From Bacillus kwashiorkori (GTDB lineage Bacteria; Bacillota; Bacilli; Bacillales; Caldibacillaceae): DNA of 53,551 nt. Both the position numbers and the translations under genes were made by a program. Numbering within the stretch: position 1 is the first letter of the stretch; each line of letters begins with the position of its first letter. The stretch spans positions 1 through 53,551 of the forward strand of contig NZ_CTDX01000003.1 in assembly GCF_001375515.1 (NCBI RefSeq). The letters run 5' to 3'. Positions 30,479 through 39,701 of this stretch are shown here, in pieces. Under the pieces are notes generated by a model that did no database searches, was not told the DNA's origin, and worked only from the letters and a program-made list of their open reading frames with translations.

Positions 30479-32083
30479 ATGAAACAATTATCAAATAGTA
30501 AGAGCACGGTTTTGATTAAGGGAACGGTAATTTTATCGTTGGCGGCTATGCTTACAAAGGTTTTAAGTGTCCTTTATCGTGTTCCTTTCCAAAATATTGT
30601 TGGTGATATAGGATTTTATATATATCAGCAAGTCTATCCGTTCTATGGTGTGGCAATAACTATCGGGACCGTAGGATTTCCTGTCATTATATCAAAGTTA
30701 TTGGCAGAGCGGCTAAACAATGGAAGCTATACAAAAGCGAGGGAGATGTTAGTTGCCGCCTTCCTTACTATTTTTTTTATTACATTGCTCATTTTTTTGT
30801 CTGTTTTTTTCTTTGCTGATCGAATTGCCCAAAAAATGGGGGATGAAAATTTAGTACCACTTCTTCAAACAGTTGCCTTTTCATTTTTATTGGTGCCATT
30901 TTTATCTATATTACGCGGTTTCTTTCAAGGGCAAAGTTTCATGGTGCCAACAGCATTTTCTCAAATCGGGGAACAATTAATTCGTGTAACTGTAATCCTT
31001 TTTTCAGCCATTTTATTAATGCGCCAAGGGGCCGGTTTATATAAAGTAGGACAAGCGGCTATTTTTGCTTCCATAATCGGTAGTGTTATTGGGTTTATCA
31101 TTCTTTGTTTATTTTTTTTCCATAACAGACAACATTCGCAAATCACTTCATGGAGTTGGAAAGACGTTGGAACTACCGTCAGACAGATCTTTATTCAAGG
31201 TTTTGCAGTCTGCGTAAGCGGGTTAATGCTCATTTTATTTCAAATGAGTGATGCCTTTCAAATTGTACCGACATTACTAGAAACGGGCATTAATTCATTG
31301 GAGGCAAAAACGATAAAAGGAATATTTGATCGCGGACAACCACTGCTGCAAATGGGAACGGTATTAGCAACATCATTATCCTTATCGTTAGTTCCTATCA
31401 TCTCAGCGAAAAAAATCCAAGGTTTGGAAAAGGAAGTTGATTATTATATAAAATTAGCGTTACAAATAAGTATTGCAATTGGTGCTGCAAGCAGTTTAGG
31501 ACTTATTTTAATTATGGAAACGTTCAATATGATGTTGTTTGAAAATAGTAAGGGTACGTTTGTGTTACAAATATTTATGGTAGCAATATTTTTTACTACA
31601 ATTAACATTACGCTGACGGCAATTTTGCAAGGTTTAGGCGTTGTAATTTACCCGTCCATAGCCGTTTTAGTTGGCTTATTTGTAAAAATTGCTTTAAATG
31701 AATTCTTCATTGAAAAGTGGCAAATTATCGGTGCGCCACTTGCAACGAATAGTGGTTTATTCGTCATTACATTACTATTAATTTGGAAGTTAAAGCAGAA
31801 AACAAAAGCAAACTATATTACATGGCGATTTACATTTATTACGATAAAGGCTTTATTGATAATGACTATTGCCGTGTTGTTATCCTTTTTCTTCCTGCAA
31901 GGAATCGAAAAATATTTTTCTAATGTACGAATATATGCTATCGTTATAACAATATTCGCCGTTATTATAGGAAGTCTCACCTTTTTGATATCATTTATTC
32001 GAAGTGAAGTTTTTACAAGAGCAGAGTTAATGACATTACCACTTGGCGATAAATTGGAAAAGTTATATCCGAGAAAAAAGTGA
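30479..32083 (+). CDS. yabM: MOP-superfamily polysaccharide/lipid flippase YabM
   Basis: This 534-residue integral membrane protein of the oligosaccharide flippase/SpoVB-like family has about 14 hydrophobic helices. The N-terminal block (ILSLAAMLTKVLSVLYRVP) and PFLSILRGFFQGQ are typical of the PST/SpoVB group, related to lipid II flippases. The substrate is not known. The ATG follows TAGGAG. Its TGA overlaps an in-frame GTG of yabN, so yabM, yabN and rqcP probably form one operon. Confidence 0.9.
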   Translation: MKQLSNSKSTVLIKGTVILSLAAMLTKVLSVLYRVPFQNIVGDIGFYIYQQVYPFYGVAITIGTVGFPVIISKLLAERLNNGSYTKAREMLVAAFLTIFFITLLIFLSVFFFADRIAQKMGDENLVPLLQTVAFSFLLVPFLSILRGFFQGQSFMVPTAFSQIGEQLIRVTVILFSAILLMRQGAGLYKVGQAAIFASIIGSVIGFIILCLFFFHNRQHSQITSWSWKDVGTTVRQIFIQGFAVCVSGLMLILFQMSDAFQIVPTLLETGINSLEAKTIKGIFDRGQPLLQMGTVLATSLSLSLVPIISAKKIQGLEKEVDYYIKLALQISIAIGAASSLGLILIMETFNMMLFENSKGTFVLQIFMVAIFFTTINITLTAILQGLGVVIYPSIAVLVGLFVKIALNEFFIEKWQIIGAPLATNSGLFVITLLLIWKLKQKTKANYITWRFTFITIKALLIMTIAVLLSFFFLQGIEKYFSNVRIYAIVITIFAVIIGSLTFLISFIRSEVFTRAELMTLPLGDKLEKLYPRKK

Positions 32084-32097
32084 GGGAAGGCAGTCAG

Positions 32098-33567
32098 ATG
32101 AATCAAATTACTGTTGTAGGGATTGGTGCAGGAAGTTTAGAGCAACTATCTATTGGTGTTTATCGATTATTAAAAAACAATCCACATTTATATTTACGGA
32201 CGAAGGAACATCCAGTTGTAGAACAATTAGTTGCTGAAGGGATAACATTCACATCCTTTGATGATATATATGAAAAGTACGATCAATTTAATGATGTTTA
32301 TGAGGAAATTGTGAACGAGCTACTAGATAAGGCTACAGAATTATCGATCGTATATGCCGTACCAGGACACCCACTCGTAGCAGAGAAAACGGTGCAACTA
32401 CTAATGGACCGAGCACCAAGTAGAGGGATAACGCTGGAATTTGCCGGCGGACAGAGCTTTTTTGATGCAACATTTCAGGCTGTCCGTATTGATCCGATTG
32501 AAGGATTTCAATTTCTAGATGGAACAAATTTTACTGCTGATGATTTAAACGTAAGCCAACATATTTTTATTGGCCAAGTATATGATCAGTTTGTAGCCTC
32601 GGAAGTAAAAATAACATTAATGGAAATGCTACCCGATACATATGAAGTTTTTATCATTACAAATGCAGGACTGAATAACGAAACAGTAACATGTATTCCG
32701 TTACATTTGTTAGATCATGGATGGACAGTAAATAATTTAACGACTATTTATGTCCCACCTGTAAAAGATGAGGAAATTTTATATAAAAATTTTTCGTATT
32801 TAAAAAAAGTTATAGCTACTTTAAGAAGTCCAGAAGGTTGCCCATGGGATCGAAAACAAACCCATACGTCTTTAAAAAAATACTTAATTGAAGAGACATA
32901 TGAAGTATTAGAAGCAATTGACCAGGGGGATGATGAACATTTAGTTGAGGAACTAGGTGATGTTCTCTTACAAATAATGCTTCATGCTCAAATTGGGGAT
33001 GAAGAAGGGTATTTTAATATTCAAGATATTATAGAAACATTAAATGCAAAAATGATTCGCAGACATCCGCACGTATTTGGTGAAATCATAGCGAATAACG
33101 CAGAAGAAGTGACTGAAAACTGGAAGAAAATAAAGGAGTTAGAAAAAGGTAAAGACGCTACCCAAGTATCTATAATGAGTAAGGTAGGCAAGGGTCTTCC
33201 AGCATTATTGCAAGCATACGAAATTCAGAAACAAGCAGCAGCGGTCGGTTTTGATTGGGATAGTTATGAGCCAGCACTAGAGAAGGTAAAAGAAGAATGG
33301 CAGGAGTTTTTAAATGAACTTCAAAACGAAAAGGACGGTAAGACGAATACAGTAATGGAATTCGGGGACGTACTATTTGCATTAGTTAATGTGGCAAGAC
33401 TGTTATCCATTCATCCAGAAGAAGCACTAGTACAAGCAAACCAAAAATTTCTAAAGAGATTTGCCCACGTAGAAGAAAAAGCTCGTAAAAATGGCAGAAG
33501 TTTATCAGAACATAGTTTAGAGGAATTAGATAGTTTTTGGATAGAAGCGAAAGAATTAGGTTTATAA
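32098..33567 (+). CDS. yabN: Tetrapyrrole methylase-like / MazG fusion YabN
   Basis: This 489-residue two-domain protein has an N-terminal tetrapyrrole-methylase-like domain (residues 1-~215; VVGIGAGSLEQLSIGVYRLL, YAVPGHPLVAEKTVQLL). The C-terminal MazG nucleotide pyrophosphohydrolase has LRSPEGCPWDRKQTHTSLK (~243-261) and the metal motif EELGDVLLQIMLHAQIGDEE. The MazG part probably hydrolyses non-canonical NTPs. The frame reaches GTG 32080, but the ATG at 32098, preceded by GAGGGAAGG, gives exactly the B. subtilis length. Confidence 0.94.
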   Translation: MNQITVVGIGAGSLEQLSIGVYRLLKNNPHLYLRTKEHPVVEQLVAEGITFTSFDDIYEKYDQFNDVYEEIVNELLDKATELSIVYAVPGHPLVAEKTVQLLMDRAPSRGITLEFAGGQSFFDATFQAVRIDPIEGFQFLDGTNFTADDLNVSQHIFIGQVYDQFVASEVKITLMEMLPDTYEVFIITNAGLNNETVTCIPLHLLDHGWTVNNLTTIYVPPVKDEEILYKNFSYLKKVIATLRSPEGCPWDRKQTHTSLKKYLIEETYEVLEAIDQGDDEHLVEELGDVLLQIMLHAQIGDEEGYFNIQDIIETLNAKMIRRHPHVFGEIIANNAEEVTENWKKIKELEKGKDATQVSIMSKVGKGLPALLQAYEIQKQAAAVGFDWDSYEPALEKVKEEWQEFLNELQNEKDGKTNTVMEFGDVLFALVNVARLLSIHPEEALVQANQKFLKRFAHVEEKARKNGRSLSEHSLEELDSFWIEAKELGL

Positions 33568-33598
33568 ATTGGAAAATGGGGAAAGGAATGAACAAAGT

Positions 33599-33865
33599 AT
33601 GCGGTTAGATAAATTTTTAAAAGTCTCTCGATTGATTAAAAGAAGAACGTTAGCGAAGGAAGTCGCTGATCAAGGTCGTATATCCATTAATGGGAAAGTT
33701 GCCAAAGCAAGTAGTGTAGTACAAGTTGGCGACGAATTATCCATTCAATTTGGTCAACGAATCGTTACAGCTCGTGTAGAAAAATTGCAAGATTCCACAA
33801 AAAAGGAAGATGCAAACGGAATGTACACCATTTTACATGAGGAAAAAATGAATACGTTTGAGTAA
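33599..33865 (+). CDS. rqcP: S4-domain RNA-binding protein RqcP (YabO)
   Basis: This 88-residue S4-domain protein (MRLDKFLKVSRLIKRRTLAK, residues 1-20; DQGRISINGKVAKAS) works in bacterial ribosome-associated quality control with RqcH, promoting alanine tailing of stalled nascent chains on 50S subunits. The frame opens at 33569, but ATG 33599 matches the family start. Its ribosome site (GGGAAAGGA) is rather far, 11 nt. It lies 31 nt after yabN. Confidence 0.94.
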   Translation: MRLDKFLKVSRLIKRRTLAKEVADQGRISINGKVAKASSVVQVGDELSIQFGQRIVTARVEKLQDSTKKEDANGMYTILHEEKMNTFE

Positions 33866-33943
33866 AGAAGCGAATTTTTATCAAAACACAAGAAATAGAA
33901 ATAGACCGTAACTTGATTTTTAGTTCTATTAATAATAAGACGA

Positions 33944-33972
33944 GCATATTTTAGTGGTAAGATAATAGAACT
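33944..33972 (+). promoter_or_regulatory. Possible sigma-E promoter of yabP-yabQ
   Basis: GCATATT (33944-33950) fits the sigma-E -35 core CATATT; 13 nt later AATAGAACT partly fits CATACAAT. yabP and yabQ are sigma-E genes in B. subtilis. The -10 match is modest. Confidence 0.4.
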
Positions 33973-33989
33973 AGAATCGGGGGAGAGCT

Positions 33990-34295
33990 ATGAACCAGTT
34001 TTATGATCAAACAAAGCATCAAAAGACAGTAGTAGAAGATCATGATGTTATTTTAAAAGGGAGAAAATTGCTAGATATAACAGGTGTAAAGCAAGTAGAA
34101 AGCTTCGACAATGAGGAGTTTTTATTAGAAACAGTGATGGGATATTTAGCAATTCGCGGACAAAATTTACAAATGAAAAATTTAGATGTTGATAAGGGAG
34201 TTGTGTCCATCAAAGGGAAAATTTTTGACTTAGTTTATTTAGATGAGCATCATGGGGATAAAGCTAAAGGATTCTTTAGCAAGTTGTTCAAATGA
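33990..34295 (+). CDS. yabP: Sporulation protein YabP
   Basis: This 101-residue protein of the YabP/YqfC family is needed, with YabQ, for spore cortex formation in B. subtilis. Recognisable blocks are HDVILKGRKLLDITGVKQVESFDNEEF, GYLAIRGQNLQMKNLDVDKG and VSIKGKIFDLVY, predicted beta-strands. No membrane segment is present. ATG 33990 follows TCGGGGGAGAG. Its TGA overlaps the ATG of yabQ (ATGA). Confidence 0.94.
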   Translation: MNQFYDQTKHQKTVVEDHDVILKGRKLLDITGVKQVESFDNEEFLLETVMGYLAIRGQNLQMKNLDVDKGVVSIKGKIFDLVYLDEHHGDKAKGFFSKLFK

Positions 34296-34900
34296 GTTTA
34301 ACGACACAATTTTATACGATGCTCACAATGATCGGTATGGGCAGTTGGCTTGGAGCGGCTTTAGATACTTATAGCCGCTTTTTGAAGCGAACAAAACGAA
34401 AAAGATGGATCGTCTTTATAAACGATATATTATTCTGGGTATTACAGGCGTTTATCTTATTTTACGTGTTATATTTAGTAAATAACGGAGAGGTGAGATT
34501 TTACATCTTTCTTGCTTTACTATGTGGTTTTGCTTTTTACCAAAGTTTGCTTAAATCTATCTATCTCGCTATATTAGAAAGTATCATCCAATTGGTTATA
34601 AAATTTTATATGTTCATGGTAAAGCTATTATCGCTTGTAATTTTTAAGCCAATTATGCTTTTATTTAGCGGAATAATTGCCCTTTTACTGTTTACTTGGA
34701 ATTTAATTTACCGAATTTTACAAATTATCTCGAAAATAATTTTAACAATACTAAATGTAATTAGTAAACCATTTGGTTGGATAGGAAAATTACTATGGAA
34801 ATCAGTCCCAACATCGTTTAAAATAAAGAGTAGGAAACTTTATAAAATTTTGTCACGTTATTATTTAACAAGTAAAAACTTTATTTTTAGAAAAAAGTAG
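34292..34900 (+). CDS. yabQ: Sporulation membrane protein YabQ
   Basis: This 202-residue mother-cell membrane protein is required for cortex synthesis. The N-terminal half holds about four transmembrane helices (GMGSWLGAALDTYSRFLKRT then IVFINDILFWVLQAFILFYV). A further hydrophobic stretch near 110-150 is followed by a basic tail. Overlap with yabP by 4 nt indicates a coupled pair. Somewhat shorter than the B. subtilis protein at the C-terminus. Confidence 0.92.
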   Translation: MSLTTQFYTMLTMIGMGSWLGAALDTYSRFLKRTKRKRWIVFINDILFWVLQAFILFYVLYLVNNGEVRFYIFLALLCGFAFYQSLLKSIYLAILESIIQLVIKFYMFMVKLLSLVIFKPIMLLFSGIIALLLFTWNLIYRILQIISKIILTILNVISKPFGWIGKLLWKSVPTSFKIKSRKLYKILSRYYLTSKNFIFRKK

Positions 34901-34923
34901 ATAGTTAAGATGGGAGTGAGAGT

Positions 34924-35295
34924 GTGCAAATAAATAGTCGAAGAATACCAATCTTAAACCAGTCATACATAAACGAACAAGAATCTTTACAAAAGCTTAA
35001 ACAGAAGAGACGAAAACTTTTATTTCGAAGACTAACTGTGTTTTTCCTATTTGTTACTTTTACAACGTACTTTTTAGTAAAAACTCTCCATTCCCAAGCA
35101 ATTACGGTGCGTGAAAAAAGGGCGGAACTATCTAGCTTACAGGAACAGTATAAAAACTTGCAAGACCAACAAAAGATTTTACAAGAGGAAATTATTAAAT
35201 TGCAAGACGATGAATACTTAGGTAAATTTGCCAGACAGGAATTATATTTATCTGATGAAGATGAAATCATCTTTTCTATACCTGATGAGGAATAA
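34924..35295 (+). CDS. divIC: Cell division protein DivIC
   Basis: This 123-residue bitopic division protein has a basic cytoplasmic N-terminus, one transmembrane helix (~residues 38-57, LTVFFLFVTFTTYFLV) and an extracytoplasmic coiled coil (~65-100, REKRAELSSLQEQYKNLQDQ) followed by the conserved KFARQELYLSDEDEIIFSIP. It acts at the septum with FtsL and DivIB. Start is GTG 34924 after GGGAGTGAG. It follows yabQ by 23 nt. Confidence 0.95.
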   Translation: MQINSRRIPILNQSYINEQESLQKLKQKRRKLLFRRLTVFFLFVTFTTYFLVKTLHSQAITVREKRAELSSLQEQYKNLQDQQKILQEEIIKLQDDEYLGKFARQELYLSDEDEIIFSIPDEE

Positions 35296-35321
35296 TAAAT
35301 TCAGGTAAATATCGCCATTAA

Positions 35322-35351
35322 TTGACACACAATTTTATCTTTGGCTATAAT
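35322..35351 (+). promoter_or_regulatory. Sigma-A promoter of yabR
   Basis: Perfect TTGACA and TATAAT hexamers with an 18-nt spacer, 47 nt before the yabR start. Confidence 0.8.
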
Positions 35352-35397
35352 ATAAGTAAGTGTATTTTTTATTACTTTAAGGAGGAAGTCTTTTTTT

Positions 35398-35808
35398 ATG
35401 TCAATTGAAGTAGGCAGCAAGTTACAAGGTAAAGTAACAGGTATTACTAATTTTGGTGCATTTGTAGAGCTGCCAGAAGGCTCAACAGGTTTAGTTCACA
35501 TTAGCGAGGTTGCTGATACGTACGTTAAGGATATTAACGAACATTTAAAAGTTGGTGACCCAGTTGAAGTAAAAGTCATTAATGTTGAGAAAGATGGCAA
35601 AATAGGTTTATCTATTAAAAAAGCGAAAGAAAAAAGGGAAGCTGTATCTAATCGTCCTCGTCAAGGCAAAAATTTCGATCGCAGCAACAATAAGGAAAAT
35701 TTTGAGCAAAAAATGGCTCGTTTTCTAAAAGATAGTGAAGATCGATTGGCATCCTTAAAACGGCATACTGAATCGAAAAGAGGAGGTAGAGGTCCTAGAC
35801 GGGGTTAA
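35398..35808 (+). CDS. yabR: S1 domain RNA-binding protein YabR
   Basis: This 136-residue protein has one N-terminal S1 domain (residues 1-~72; VGSKLQGKVTGITNFGAFVE, GLVHISEVAD, VKVINVEKDGKIGLSIKKA) and a basic low-complexity tail rich in Arg, Asn and Gly. It belongs to the general-stress-protein-13/YabR group and probably binds RNA or ribosomes. The ATG follows AAGGAGGAAG. A perfect vegetative promoter lies directly upstream. Confidence 0.94.
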   Translation: MSIEVGSKLQGKVTGITNFGAFVELPEGSTGLVHISEVADTYVKDINEHLKVGDPVEVKVINVEKDGKIGLSIKKAKEKREAVSNRPRQGKNFDRSNNKENFEQKMARFLKDSEDRLASLKRHTESKRGGRGPRRG

Positions 35809-35882
35809 CTTGCTGTCTCATTAAAATATATTAGCAGGTTTACCGAAACTATTAGTTCATTTTCATATATTAAGTTGTCTTA

Positions 35883-35953
35883 AAGAGTCAGACTGCATAC
35901 CATGGATAGGGTGAATTTCTCTATGCATGGTATTGTGTATCTGGCTCTTTTTT
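35883..35953 (+). terminator. Long terminator hairpin after yabR
   Basis: AAGAGTCAGA pairs with TCTGGCTCTT at the base. Inside, ATACCATGGATAG pairs with CTATGCATGGTAT with one mismatch. Six or more T follow. The structure is unusually long. The rest of the 473-nt gap to spoIIE holds no tRNA and no gene that I can see. Confidence 0.8.
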
Positions 35954-36181
35954 ATTTCCTTTCAATCTTATAAAGAACGATCCTATTTAAAAAAACTTTT
36001 AGACATATAACTACATAGATTGTCGGATTTTCAAATATTTTATCAACTAACGACAAATGGATAAGAGACAGGAAAGCTTGGAAATTCTAACGTTTTGGGA
36101 TAGTTAAACGGAAAGTAACTAGTACCTTGTAGTGGACTCTGATAAAAAAATTGTATAAGTTTCACAAATTTCGTAAGAAAA

Positions 36182-36188
36182 CGTCGAA
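36182..36188 (+). promoter_or_regulatory. Candidate Spo0A box upstream of spoIIE
   Basis: CGTCGAA matches the 0A box TGTCGAA at 6 of 7 positions, 26 nt before the -35. A second, inverted partial box TTTGACA (36214-36220) overlaps the -35. This resembles Spo0A-activated promoters. Confidence 0.5.
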
Positions 36189-36214
36189 ACTTTCTTATAA
36201 CTGTCACTGAAAAT

Positions 36215-36247
36215 TTGACAAAGTTTGTAGGGAACATCCTATATAAT
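36215..36247 (+). promoter_or_regulatory. Spo0A-type promoter of spoIIE with 21-bp spacer
   Basis: Perfect TTGACA (36215-36220) and TATAAT (36242-36247) hexamers are separated by exactly 21 nt. This wide spacing is the known hallmark of the spoIIE and spoIIG promoters, which need Spo0A~P. Confidence 0.85.
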
Positions 36248-36281
36248 CGGTTGAAAGATTATTGTAAGGGGTGGCATTTAA

Positions 36282-38756
36282 ATGGAAAAAGTACATGGGA
36301 GATTTATTGAACCGGTTCAGGAGAGGAAATTAATTGATTATAAGTTAATGGCGATGAACTTTCTAGAAAGCTTGCAGAGAAAAGCAGAAACAATATTAGT
36401 GAAACGGGGATTATTAATCTTTATTTGTGGATTTTTACTTGGACGAGCTTTTATTTTAACTAGTTTAACACCATTTAGCTTACCTTTTTTCGCAAGTATA
36501 TATTTTATTAGAAGAGATAAAGCACCAATTGCTTTTGTCGGATTAGTGTGCGGTGCGCTAACCATATCGATAACAAGTTCTCTTTATAGCTTTCTTTCCA
36601 TTAGTTTATTTCTACTCGTTCGAAAACTATTTACTACTTTCGTAAAAAATGATATCCGGGCACTTCCATACTTTGTTTTATTTGCCGTATTTATTGGAAA
36701 GATCTTTTATACTTTTATCGAAACTCAAAATTTAACTTGGTATGATTTGCTAATGACAAGTGTAGAAGGAGGACTCGCATTTATTTTAACGTTAATTTTC
36801 CTTCAAGGAATTCCGCTTCTTTCCATTACAAGAAGGCGGCAAGTGTTGAAAACGGAAGAAATTGTCTGTTTAATTATTCTCCTCGCTTCCATGATGACAG
36901 GTACGATAGATTGGGTTATGAATGATCTGTCTATTGCCCATATATTATCAAGGTATTTAGTTTTACTCTTTTGCTTTACTGCTGGAGCTGCTGTAGGTTC
37001 AACTGTCGGTGTAGTTGCCGGACTAATCTTTGGCTTAGCAAATATTGAAAGCTTTCCAGAATTAAGTTTGTTAGCTTTTGCTGGACTATTAGGAGGATTG
37101 TTGAAGGAAGGGAAAAAGTTAGGAGTTGCTGTTGGTCTATTAATTGCAACCTTATTAATGGGATTATACGGCAATGGTTCAACATCACTACAATCCACCT
37201 TATTGGAATCATTATACGCATCATTGTTATTCTTCCTAACTCCAATTGCATTAACGAATAAAATCGCAAAACATATTCCCGGAACAACAGAGCACATATT
37301 TGAACAGCAGCAATATATGCGAAAAATTAGAGATGTTACCGCTAGAAGAGTCGATCAATTTTCTTCGATATTTGAAGCGTTGTCAAAAAGCTTTATTACA
37401 CAAGAAAAACAAGAACTAGTTGATTCGGAAAGAGAAATGGATTTCTTTCTTAGCAATGTTACAGAAAAAACTTGTCAAACTTGTTTTAAAAAAGAAACTT
37501 GCTGGGTGAATCAGTTTAATAAAACTTATGATGGAATGAAAACAATTATGACAGAGCTGGATGAAAATGATGGCATCTTATCAAAGAAGACTAGCCGGGA
37601 CTGGGACAAGTATTGTGTGAAAAGTAAAAAGGTGATTGATTCTATTCAAAAAGAGCTCCACTACTATCAGGCAAATCAAAAATTAAAAAAGCAAGTACAG
37701 GAGAGTAGAAAGTTGGTTGCCAATCAACTACTAGGTGTTTCAGAAGTAATGAGTAATTTTGCAAAGGAAATTCAAAAGGAGCGGGAGAATCATGAAAAAC
37801 AAGAGGAACAAATTTTAGAAGCCCTTCAATTATTCGGTTTAGAAATTAATAACATCGAAATATATAGTTTAGAAAGTGGCAATGTGGATATCGAAATTAC
37901 GATTCCATACTGTGGTGGTATGGGACAATGTGAGAAATTAATTGCACCATTATTATCCGATATTTTAGGAGAAACAATTGTAGTAAAAACAGAGGAATGT
38001 GCCTCATATCCTGGTGGGTTTTGCTATGCGACATTTCAATCGACAAAGGCCTTTGTTATTGAGACAGGTGTTGCCCATGCCGCTAAAGATGGGGGGCTCT
38101 TATCAGGAGATAGCTATTCTATGATAGAGATTAGTTCTAATAAATATGCGTTAGCAATTAGTGACGGAATGGGTAATGGGGAACGTGCCTATAGTGAAAG
38201 TAAGGAAACATTAACTCTATTAAAGAAAATACTTCAGTCAGGAATTGATGAAGAAGTTGCCATTAAGTCGATAAATTCAATTTTATCTTTACGTACGACA
38301 GATGAAATTTTCGCAACATTGGATTTAGCAATGATTGATTTACAAGATGCACATTCCAAATTTATAAAGGTCGGTTCCACACCAAGCTTTATTAAACGGG
38401 GCTCAAAAATTATTAAAATACAAGCGAACAATTTACCGATAGGAATTTTAGAAGAATTTGAAGTAGATGTAGTTAGTGAACAGTTAAAGGCAGAAGATAT
38501 TTTAATTATGATGAGTGACGGTGTTTTTGATGGACCAAAACATGTGGAAAACGTCGATTTTTGGTTAAAACGAAAAATAACGGAATTACAAACGGAAGAT
38601 CCGCAGGCAATTGCTGATTTAATAATGGAAGAGGTGATAAGAGCAAGGAATGGTGTGATTGAAGATGATATGACCGTACTTGTGGCTAAAGTAAAGCATA
38701 ATACACCGAAATGGCGACCAATACCGTTAGAGCAAATTAGAAAATGGGGAGCGTGA
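36282..38756 (+). CDS. spoIIE: Stage II sporulation protein E (PP2C phosphatase)
   Basis: This 824-residue bifunctional sporulation protein has about ten N-terminal transmembrane helices (residues ~40-330). A central region includes a cysteine cluster (EKTCQTCFKKETCWVNQF). The C-terminal PP2C phosphatase domain dephosphorylates SpoIIAA to release sigma-F, and the protein also acts with FtsZ in polar septation. Phosphatase metal residues are in ISDGMGNGERAYSES (~625), MMSDGVFDGP (~743) and EDDMTVLVAKV (~793). The length is three residues shorter than in B. subtilis. The promoter is of the Spo0A-activated type. Confidence 0.98.
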   Translation: MEKVHGRFIEPVQERKLIDYKLMAMNFLESLQRKAETILVKRGLLIFICGFLLGRAFILTSLTPFSLPFFASIYFIRRDKAPIAFVGLVCGALTISITSSLYSFLSISLFLLVRKLFTTFVKNDIRALPYFVLFAVFIGKIFYTFIETQNLTWYDLLMTSVEGGLAFILTLIFLQGIPLLSITRRRQVLKTEEIVCLIILLASMMTGTIDWVMNDLSIAHILSRYLVLLFCFTAGAAVGSTVGVVAGLIFGLANIESFPELSLLAFAGLLGGLLKEGKKLGVAVGLLIATLLMGLYGNGSTSLQSTLLESLYASLLFFLTPIALTNKIAKHIPGTTEHIFEQQQYMRKIRDVTARRVDQFSSIFEALSKSFITQEKQELVDSEREMDFFLSNVTEKTCQTCFKKETCWVNQFNKTYDGMKTIMTELDENDGILSKKTSRDWDKYCVKSKKVIDSIQKELHYYQANQKLKKQVQESRKLVANQLLGVSEVMSNFAKEIQKERENHEKQEEQILEALQLFGLEINNIEIYSLESGNVDIEITIPYCGGMGQCEKLIAPLLSDILGETIVVKTEECASYPGGFCYATFQSTKAFVIETGVAHAAKDGGLLSGDSYSMIEISSNKYALAISDGMGNGERAYSESKETLTLLKKILQSGIDEEVAIKSINSILSLRTTDEIFATLDLAMIDLQDAHSKFIKVGSTPSFIKRGSKIIKIQANNLPIGILEEFEVDVVSEQLKAEDILIMMSDGVFDGPKHVENVDFWLKRKITELQTEDPQAIADLIMEEVIRARNGVIEDDMTVLVAKVKHNTPKWRPIPLEQIRKWGA

Positions 38757-38960
38757 TTTCTAGGAATACGATTATTACCTTAATTCAAAATTGCAGATCG
38801 AATACAACCCGCTTGCCGAAAGATTTGGCACCTTTCGTTCTAATTAAAAAGCAATAATATTCAACACTGCTCATTAACTTAGACAATAAAAGCTAATATA
38901 AATGTTTAAAAACTACTCCCCTCGGCAATCATGGTAGAAAAGGTATTGGAGGGGAGATAT

Positions 38961-39701
38961 ATGAACGTAGGAACTATTAAACAAATATTGCTAATAACAG
39001 ACGGATGTTCAAACCATGGTGAAGATCCAATTGCAATGGCAACACTTGCACATGAACAAGGAATTACGATAAATGTGATTGGTGTAATGGAAAATGACGT
39101 AATCGATAATCAAGCAATGCAAGAGATTGAGAGTATTGCTAAACAAGGGGGCGGTATTAGCCAAATTGTTTATGCCCAGAACTTATCCCAAACGGTACAA
39201 ATGGTAACAAGACAAGCGATGACACAAACATTGCATGGAGTCATTAATAAAGAGTTATCACAAATATTAGGGTCTGCAAAGACAATGAATGACTTACCTC
39301 CGGATAAACGTGGCGAGATTATGGAGGTAGTTGATGAATTAAATGAGACTGTTAACTTAGAAGTGCTAATATTAGTGGATACAAGTGCAAGTATGAAACA
39401 TAAATTGCCGACAGTGAAAGAAGCTTTACTTGATTTATCATTAAGTTTAAATGCAAGGTCGGGCAATAATTTGTTTTCTGTCTTTATATTTCCCGGGAAA
39501 AAGAAAAATGTGGAAAAGTTATTAGACTGGACACCGAAACTAGAGGCATTAACTTCTACTTTTTCAAAGTTAACACCTGGTGGCTTAACACCGACGGGAC
39601 CTGCAATACAAGAGGCTATGAGTTATTTCCGTAAAAAACGCTCACTAAAAGGTTTATTAACAAGAAGAGATGATGAAGAGTACTATGAAGAGTCAGTTTA
39701 A
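38961..39701 (+). CDS. yabS: VWA-like protein YabS
   Basis: This 246-residue protein has a von Willebrand factor A-like architecture. The N-terminal block ILLITDGCSNHGEDPIAMAT carries a TDG metal-site motif. The C-terminal half has DTSASMKHKLPTVKEALLDL, a DxSxS MIDAS motif, followed by GGLTPTGPAI. Its function is unknown; it always accompanies the kinase gene yabT and sits after spoIIE. The frame opens at 38931, but ATG 38961 follows GGAGGGGAG and matches the B. subtilis length. It overlaps yabT. Confidence 0.92.
   Translation: MNVGTIKQILLITDGCSNHGEDPIAMATLAHEQGITINVIGVMENDVIDNQAMQEIESIAKQGGGISQIVYAQNLSQTVQMVTRQAMTQTLHGVINKELSQILGSAKTMNDLPPDKRGEIMEVVDELNETVNLEVLILVDTSASMKHKLPTVKEALLDLSLSLNARSGNNLFSVFIFPGKKKNVEKLLDWTPKLEALTSTFSKLTPGGLTPTGPAIQEAMSYFRKKRSLKGLLTRRDDEEYYEESV

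Noticed and set aside
36043..36237. 64-codon minus-strand frame before spoIIE
   Set aside because: It lies across the Spo0A boxes and the spoIIE -35, with no ribosome site or recognisable similarity.
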